Positions 4,916 to 10,047 of a DNA stretch of 10,047 nucleotides are shown here, one piece after another. Made by a program: the position numbers and the translations under genes. Positions within the stretch are counted from its first letter, which is position 1; each line of letters starts with the position of its first letter. Source of the DNA: a bacterium SM23_31 (GTDB lineage Bacteria; SM23-31); NCBI GenBank assembly GCA_001304035.1, contig LJUD01000079.1:1-10047 (forward strand), read 5' to 3'. The notes beneath the pieces are model-generated. The model saw nothing but the letters and a program-made list of their open reading frames with translations. It was not told the origin of the DNA and made no database searches.

Positions 4916-7900
4916 ATGAAACGACTCTCGACTGTTGAAGAATATAACGATTTGCGCCGGATCATTTTAGATGAGGCGAAAGAGGAAAAACCCTGTATAG
5001 TAATTAGCGCTGGTACATGCGGACAAGCAAGCGGCGCAAATGATATCATTCGAATAGCAAAGCGATATATTTTGGAAAATGGACTTCATGAAAAAATTTC
5101 TCTGCGTATAACCGGCTGTCATGGTCTTTGCGAGGTAGAACCTTTTATTATGGTTGAGCCGGCAAAAAATCTCTATCCTAAGATCAAGATGAAGGATGTC
5201 CCAAAAATTATTGAAGCTGTTATTAAAAATAAAGTCATTGAAGACTTGCTTTATAAAGAAGTTGGACATAATGGAGAAAAACCCTGTTTATCTATACTTG
5301 ACATTCCATATTTTAAAAATCAGACTCGCACTATTCTCAGCAAAAATGAATCAGTTGATCCTATAAGGATTTATGATTATATACGGCATGATGGATATTC
5401 CGGTTTAGTGAAAATTCTTAATAATCCCACTAAATACGGGTTTGAATGGATCATCAAAGAGGTCAAGAAGTCAGGACTTAGGGGAAGAGGCGGCGCCGGT
5501 TTCCCAACCGGTAATAAATGGGAAATTGCCAGGGCATCCGGAAATGGAGCAGCTCAAAAATTCATCGTTTGTAATGCAGACGAAGGCGATCCGGGTGCAT
5601 ATATGGACCGCAGTCTTCTGGAAGGAAATCCTCACTCCATTATTGAAGGATTAATTATAGGTGGAATTGCAATTGGTGCAACAAAAGGTGTTATATACGT
5701 TCGATGTGAATACCCCCTTGCAATCAAACATACGGTTATTGCACTAAGACAGGCAAGAGAGCTCGGACTTCTGGGGGATAATATACTCGGCACCGGAATC
5801 TCATTCGACATTGAAATTGTAAGAGGCGCCGGTGCTTTCGTATGCGGTGAAGAAACGGCGCTGATCAAATCCATAGAAGGTAGAATGGGCGAACCCAGAC
5901 AGCGACCGCCCTTCCCAACCAAAAAGGGTATATGGGGCTATCCCACGTGTATTAATAATGTAGAAACGCTTGCAAATATACCGGTTATTATCAGCATAGG
6001 AGCAAAAGAGTTTGCTGAAGTAGGTGTTTCCGGGAACACCGGCACTAAAATCTTCAGCCTTGTCGGAAAAATCAGAAACACGGGTTTAGTTGAAGTGCCG
6101 ATGGGAATTCCCATCAAAGAAATAACCTACGATATTGGGGGCGGATCCATCGGCAAAGCAAAAATAAAGGCTGTGCAGACAGGCGGTCCTTCAGGAGGCT
6201 GCATTCCTGCTTCAATGTTTGATTTACCTATCGATTACGACAGCCTGAGCAAGGCTGGTTCTATCATGGGCTCCGGCGGTATGATTGTGATGGATGAGAA
6301 TACATGCATGGTTGACATTGCAAAATATTATATGAATTTTCTTAAAGATGAATCATGCGGCAAATGTTATACCTGCCGCAAGGGAACGCAGCGCATGTAT
6401 GAAATCCTTGAAGATATTACCAATGGAAAAGGCACGTTTGAACAGCTCGATCTTCTCGAAGAACTTGCTGAAGTTGTCAAAGATACAACAATGTGCGGGC
6501 TGGGGCAGACTGCGCCAAATCCCGTATTATCTACATTAAAATATTTCCGTGATGAATTTATTGAGCACATCAAATATAAGCGATGCCCTGCAGGCGTATG
6601 TAAAGAGCTTATTGGAGCTCCGTGTCAATCTGCCTGCCCGTTAGGTACGGAAGCATGGGCTTACATAGCTCATATAAAACACGGAGATTACGAAGCCGCA
6701 TATGGAGTTATAAGAAAAGCCAATCCGTTTCCGTCCGTATGCGCGCGGGTTTGTACTCATCCATGTGAAGACAGATGCCGCGCCGGAACCGGAGGCGGGC
6801 AGTCAATAGCTATAAGAGCATTGAAGCGTTTTGTTACCGACCATGTTGATCCCGCAATATATAAACCGCTCAAAGTCGTGAAAACCGGCCGGGATGCACC
6901 CAAAGTGGCCGTTATCGGTGCAGGTCCAGCGGGTCTCTCTGCTGCCCATTACCTTTCTCTTCGCGGCTACAAAGTAACTATTTTTGAATCTGAAAACAAA
7001 CCCGGCGGCATGTTAATCAGCGGAATTCCGCCCTACCGTCTCCCGCGGGATGTACTCGAGAAGGAAATAGAATCAATCATAGATGAGAATGTAACTTTAA
7101 AGTGCAATACTCCTCTCGGAAAAGACTTTAATATAGACGACCTTTTCAATAAAAAAGGTTTTAAAGCTGTTTTTCTGGCTATGGGAGCACATATAAGTCA
7201 GAAACTAAACATAGAAAACGAAGATACCGAACACGTTTATACATCAATGGAATTTTTAAAGTCTTTTCATTTAAACGATAAAAATCTTGCCAGAGGAAGA
7301 GTAGGTGTTATTGGCGGCGGGAACTCTGCAATAGACTCAGCCCGTGTAGCACTCCGTCAAAAAGATGTCGAAAGTGTAACAATTTTTTATCGCCGCACGC
7401 GTCAGGAAATGCCTGCTTTTGAGGAAGAGATAGACGCTACAATAGATGAAAAGATAAAAATTGAACTCCTTGTTTCTCCGGTGAAAATTCACACTAAAAA
7501 CGGAAGTTTGAGTGGTGTCGAATTTATCAAAAACAGATTAGGGGAAGTTGACGCAAGCGGACGCCGCAGACCTGTTCCAATTCCGAAATCGGAGTATATT
7601 GCTGCGCTTGATACCTTGATAGTTGCGATTGGCGAACAACCGAGTATCAGTGATGTATCGACATTTGGATTGGAGTTCGCAGATGGAAGAAAAATCAAGA
7701 TTGAAAAGGAAACTCTCGAAACAAATAAGCCTGGCATCTTTGCAGGCGGCGATGTGGTGACCGGTCCTAATACTGTTGTCGATGCAATTGCCCACGGGAA
7801 AAAAGCGGCAGTAATGATTGACCGCTATCTAAGTGATATTGATTTATATCAGCCTATTTCCCCTCAACTTCCACAAGAATATATCGAGCCTGTAGAAGTT

Positions 7901-8113
7901 GAAGAAGAACTGGGCAAGGAAACCAGGGTTGCACAGCCAACTGTCCCGGTCGATTCACGGATACAAAATTTTAAAGAAGTGGAAATGTGCTTTTCAGTTG
8001 AAGAAGCAACAAAGGAAGCCGGAAGATGTCTCAGGTGTGACCTGGAATTTACACAACTAAAACAAGATAAAAAAGATGAAAAAGAATCTTTAGCCGCTGG
8101 AGGAAAAGAATGA
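4916..8113 (+). CDS. Fusion: [2Fe-2S] ferredoxin + NuoF/HydB (FMN, NADH) + GltD/NfnB-like FAD oxidoreductase
   Basis: A 1065-residue soluble multi-cofactor protein. Residues about 20-115 are an HndB-like thioredoxin-fold ferredoxin (SAGTCGQASGA; TGCHGLC, with C35, C68, C72 and possibly C27). Residues about 125-550 are NuoF: FMN loop GLRGRGGAGFPTGNKW (188-202), CNADEGDPGAYMDR (219-232), GAFVCGEETALI (306-317), an SLBB segment, and the [4Fe-4S] ligands C481, C484, C487 (ESCGKCYTC) and C527. KRCPAGVC (556-562) is kept as in HydB. Instead of HydB's C-terminal ferredoxin, a GltD-type module follows: Fe-S domain C570, C574, C609, C613, C617, C621; FAD site VIGAGPAGLSAA (666-677); NAD(P)H site VIGGGNSAID (798-807) with YRRTRQEMPA, which in GltD/NfnB favours NADPH; FAD closure GIFAGGDVVTGP (940-951); and a C-terminal C1025, C1038, C1041. 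Predicted role: electron exchange among NADH, NAD(P)H and Fe-S partners. The next gene overlaps by four bases (ATGA). Confidence 0.93.
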   Translation: MKRLSTVEEYNDLRRIILDEAKEEKPCIVISAGTCGQASGANDIIRIAKRYILENGLHEKISLRITGCHGLCEVEPFIMVEPAKNLYPKIKMKDVPKIIEAVIKNKVIEDLLYKEVGHNGEKPCLSILDIPYFKNQTRTILSKNESVDPIRIYDYIRHDGYSGLVKILNNPTKYGFEWIIKEVKKSGLRGRGGAGFPTGNKWEIARASGNGAAQKFIVCNADEGDPGAYMDRSLLEGNPHSIIEGLIIGGIAIGATKGVIYVRCEYPLAIKHTVIALRQARELGLLGDNILGTGISFDIEIVRGAGAFVCGEETALIKSIEGRMGEPRQRPPFPTKKGIWGYPTCINNVETLANIPVIISIGAKEFAEVGVSGNTGTKIFSLVGKIRNTGLVEVPMGIPIKEITYDIGGGSIGKAKIKAVQTGGPSGGCIPASMFDLPIDYDSLSKAGSIMGSGGMIVMDENTCMVDIAKYYMNFLKDESCGKCYTCRKGTQRMYEILEDITNGKGTFEQLDLLEELAEVVKDTTMCGLGQTAPNPVLSTLKYFRDEFIEHIKYKRCPAGVCKELIGAPCQSACPLGTEAWAYIAHIKHGDYEAAYGVIRKANPFPSVCARVCTHPCEDRCRAGTGGGQSIAIRALKRFVTDHVDPAIYKPLKVVKTGRDAPKVAVIGAGPAGLSAAHYLSLRGYKVTIFESENKPGGMLISGIPPYRLPRDVLEKEIESIIDENVTLKCNTPLGKDFNIDDLFNKKGFKAVFLAMGAHISQKLNIENEDTEHVYTSMEFLKSFHLNDKNLARGRVGVIGGGNSAIDSARVALRQKDVESVTIFYRRTRQEMPAFEEEIDATIDEKIKIELLVSPVKIHTKNGSLSGVEFIKNRLGEVDASGRRRPVPIPKSEYIAALDTLIVAIGEQPSISDVSTFGLEFADGRKIKIEKETLETNKPGIFAGGDVVTGPNTVVDAIAHGKKAAVMIDRYLSDIDLYQPISPQLPQEYIEPVEVEEELGKETRVAQPTVPVDSRIQNFKEVEMCFSVEEATKEAGRCLRCDLEFTQLKQDKKDEKESLAAGGKE

Positions 8114-8787
8114 TTTCATTGAAAATAAATGGCTTGAATGTTTCAGTTGAAGAAGGAACGACACTATTAGAAGCCGCCCGCTTTTTAGGTTTTCCTGTTC
8201 CAACATTGTGTCATACGGACGGGCTCACGCCTTACGGTGCCTGCCGCCTCTGCGTGGTAGAAATCCGACAAGGTTCTAAATCCAGATTAGTTACTTCATG
8301 CACTTATCCCGCTGAAGAAGGGCTCATTGTTCGAACAGCATCGGAGCGCGTTGTCAAAGCTCGAAAAATAATCATCGAACTGTTATTAGCATCGTGTCCC
8401 CAATCGAAAACGATTCAAGACCTTGCTTCAGCACACAATGTACGCCGGCAGCGTTTCAGACAGGAATATGAAGACTGTATTTTATGCGGTTTGTGCGTCC
8501 GGTATTGTGAAGAACAAATGATGGCAAAAGCCATCGGTTTTCGCGGAAGGGGAGAGAACAGGAGTATCGGAACACCTTTCGATGTTCCTTCCGATGTCTG
8601 CCGCCTCTGCGGCGGATGTATGTATGTATGCCCGGCATGCCAGCTCAGGTGTACGTATACCGAGCCGGAAAAAGCTGTGTGCGGGGGTTGTGCAAATTTA
8701 AGCCCGCCATGTATCGAAAAGGAAAAATTCGATGATATGATGTGTTATATGGATCCCTGCGTTGCATGTGAAATTAAAAAAGACTAA
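8110..8787 (+). CDS. HoxU / HydA-N-like ferredoxin subunit ([2Fe-2S] plus [4Fe-4S]), no H-cluster
   Basis: This 225-residue Fe-S protein overlaps the upstream stop by ATGA, indicating translational coupling. Residues 1-75 are a plant-type [2Fe-2S] ferredoxin domain like the N-terminus of NuoG, HoxU and Fe-only hydrogenase HydA, with ligands C34, C45, C48 and C64 (CHTDGLTPYGACRLC ... SC). A helical linker follows (NVRRQRFRQEYEDC). Then come two ferredoxin-type [4Fe-4S] sites: C123, C126, C129, C133 (CILCGLCVRYC) and C164, C167, C170, C174 (CRLCGGCMYVC). The histidine-ligated cluster motif of NuoG is not evident. The protein stops before any hydrogenase H-cluster domain. The tail from 177 to 220 carries eight further cysteines (177, 181, 191, 194, 201, 212, 217, 220), more than HoxU normally has. 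It would wire the FMN/NADH module to the catalytic subunit. Confidence 0.9.
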   Translation: MISLKINGLNVSVEEGTTLLEAARFLGFPVPTLCHTDGLTPYGACRLCVVEIRQGSKSRLVTSCTYPAEEGLIVRTASERVVKARKIIIELLLASCPQSKTIQDLASAHNVRRQRFRQEYEDCILCGLCVRYCEEQMMAKAIGFRGRGENRSIGTPFDVPSDVCRLCGGCMYVCPACQLRCTYTEPEKAVCGGCANLSPPCIEKEKFDDMMCYMDPCVACEIKKD

Positions 8788-8812
8788 AAAATACGAAAAG
8801 GAGGAGTACAAA

Positions 8813-10047
8813 ATGTCATTTTCCAGAGTAAATACTTCTGCAGCTACGTTGACAAAAAATAGAACCGAAGGATCAATCTCACCCGTTTCGGGAATGTGCG
8901 TAACCTGCGTTGACGGCTGTATCGGAATGTGCGAGATAGGCAAATCCGCTTACCGCGGGCATGAGGTAATCTATCCCCAGCCGTTTGGGGTAATAACAAC
9001 CGCTGCCGAAAAAACATATCCGGTAGATTATTCCCATTTCAACATAATGGGTACGGCTGTGGGCGCAGTGGGAATTGAAGCCGACAGCGACAAAGCAATT
9101 TTCCCGGCTGTGAATCTCGAAGTCCGGTTCGGGCATGATAAAGGATTAAAGTTTCGATATCCGTGGATTATTCCCGGCATCGGTTCAACCAACATAGCAA
9201 AGAACAACTGGGAAGGTCTTGGTATCGGTTCAGCTATTGCAGGTACGGGATTGACTATCGGTGAGAATGTTGTCGGAATGGACGCAGAAGCTAAAATCAC
9301 AAACGGCAGGGTTGTCGATGCGGTGGATTTAAAGCGCAGGATCAGACTTTTTATGGATTACCAGCGCGACGGTTACGGTGCAATAATTCTACAGGCGAAC
9401 ATCGAGGATACACGTCTGGGAGTACAGGAATTTGCCATAGAAAAGCTCGGCGTCCAGTGTGTTGAACTCAAATGGGGCCAGGGGGCGAAGGATATTGGCG
9501 GTGAAGTTAAAATAACCGACCTTAAAAAAGCCCAGATGTTGTATGAACGGGGATATATAGTTCTGCCGAACCCGACCGATCCTGACGTAATAAAGGCTTT
9601 TGAGCGGGGCGCTTTTAAAGAATTTGAACGCCATTCCCGGGTTGGGATGGTTACTGAAGAATCTTTTGGAAAAAGAGTTGAAGAACTGCGCAAAGCAGGT
9701 GCAAAATACATTTTTCTAAAAACGGGCGCCTACAGACCGGCTGACCTTGCGCGCGCTGTTCTGTTTGCGTCCAAATTTAAATTAGACCTTCTTACCGTTG
9801 ACGGTGCAGGCGGAGGAACCGGTATGAGCCCGTGGCGGATGATGAACGAGTGGGGAGTGCCTCCGGTGGAACTGCATTCGCTTCTATACCAATATGTGAA
9901 GCGCATTGCCGATAAAGGTGGATACGTACCAGCTCTCGCAGTAGCGGGAGGATTTACTTTCGAGGACCAGATATTCAAGGGACTTGCTCTTGGAGCGCCA
10001 TTCGTTAAACTCGTAGGTATGGCGAGGGGTCCTATAGCCGCGGCGAT
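8813..10047 (+). CDS. FMN-binding glutamate synthase (GltB domain 2) family protein, 3' end outside window
   Basis: ATG 8813 follows a full AAGGAGG (8798-8804) with eight-base spacing; 411 residues are visible before the window ends. The N-terminus carries CVTCVDGCIGMCE (C29, C32, C36, C40), a likely Fe-S or metal site, then YRGHEVIYPQPFGVITTAAE and PVDYSHFNIMG. The TIM-barrel FMN domain of the glutamate synthase / GltB superfamily follows: GIGSTNIAKNNWE (122-134), LTIGENVVGMD (147-157), VELKWGQGAKDIGGEVKI (217-234), VDGAGGGTGMSPW (329-341) and VAGGFTFEDQIFKGLALGAP (377-396), the last matching the phosphate-binding end of the barrel. Compared with classical GltB, the 'SQGAKPG.GG.LPG' and 'SGHDGGTGASP' motifs are altered, so the reaction may not be standard glutamate synthesis. 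Any [3Fe-4S] motif would lie beyond the window. It is 25 bases after the ferredoxin gene and clearly in the same operon. Base composition looks somewhat GC-richer than the genes upstream. Confidence 0.9.
   Translation, partial: MSFSRVNTSAATLTKNRTEGSISPVSGMCVTCVDGCIGMCEIGKSAYRGHEVIYPQPFGVITTAAEKTYPVDYSHFNIMGTAVGAVGIEADSDKAIFPAVNLEVRFGHDKGLKFRYPWIIPGIGSTNIAKNNWEGLGIGSAIAGTGLTIGENVVGMDAEAKITNGRVVDAVDLKRRIRLFMDYQRDGYGAIILQANIEDTRLGVQEFAIEKLGVQCVELKWGQGAKDIGGEVKITDLKKAQMLYERGYIVLPNPTDPDVIKAFERGAFKEFERHSRVGMVTEESFGKRVEELRKAGAKYIFLKTGAYRPADLARAVLFASKFKLDLLTVDGAGGGTGMSPWRMMNEWGVPPVELHSLLYQYVKRIADKGGYVPALAVAGGFTFEDQIFKGLALGAPFVKLVGMARGPIAAA

Noticed and set aside
8110..8787. Fe-only hydrogenase large subunit
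   Set aside because: Only the N-terminal ferredoxin-type domains are present; the frame stops with no H-cluster cysteine motifs.

Overview
The window looks like part of the chromosome of a strictly anaerobic, AT-rich bacterium. No ribosomal gene is present and the phylum cannot be fixed. The anaerobe call rests on a block of flavin and iron-sulfur proteins of the NADP-reducing hydrogenase / HydABC type that fills the right 60% of the window. Coding is moderately AT-rich, intergenic DNA is very AT-rich, and one degenerate palindromic repeat of a common intergenic type is present.

Left part (1-1265, minus strand): the 5' end of prs (PRPP synthetase, cut by the window edge), a tRNA-Gln(UUG) just upstream of it, a good sigma70-type promoter upstream of the tRNA, and a membrane-anchored protein of unknown function. 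The tRNA and prs are probably co-transcribed.

Middle (1266-3913): a 430-base spacer with an inverted-repeat element and a strong plus-strand promoter; a small exported protein with possible DUF2914 resemblance; an AT-rich spacer ending in a near-perfect intrinsic terminator; a CT398-like coiled-coil plus C4 zinc-ribbon protein (DUF164 type); then a 677-base spacer with no convincing gene.

Right part (3914-10047, plus strand): a tight four-gene cluster. (1) A NuoE/HydC-type [2Fe-2S] subunit with an unusual 110-residue C-terminal extension rich in CxxC pairs. (2) A 1065-residue fusion of a thioredoxin-like [2Fe-2S] ferredoxin, NuoF/HydB (FMN, NADH, [4Fe-4S]) and a GltD/NfnB-type FAD and NAD(P)H oxidoreductase with its own N-terminal Fe-S domain. 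(3) A small HoxU/HydA-N-like ferredoxin subunit with an extra cysteine-rich tail. (4) The start of an FMN-binding protein of the glutamate synthase large-subunit (GltB domain) superfamily, running off the window.

Together these predict a soluble complex joining an NADH diaphorase, an NAD(P)H:flavin module and a GltB-like FMN catalytic module through about seven or more Fe-S clusters. No hydrogenase H-cluster domain is seen. The most attractive reading is a multi-electron-carrier (possibly bifurcating) system whose terminal catalytic subunit is a divergent, GltB-like enzyme rather than a hydrogenase. That reading is inference; the substrate cannot be read from the sequence.
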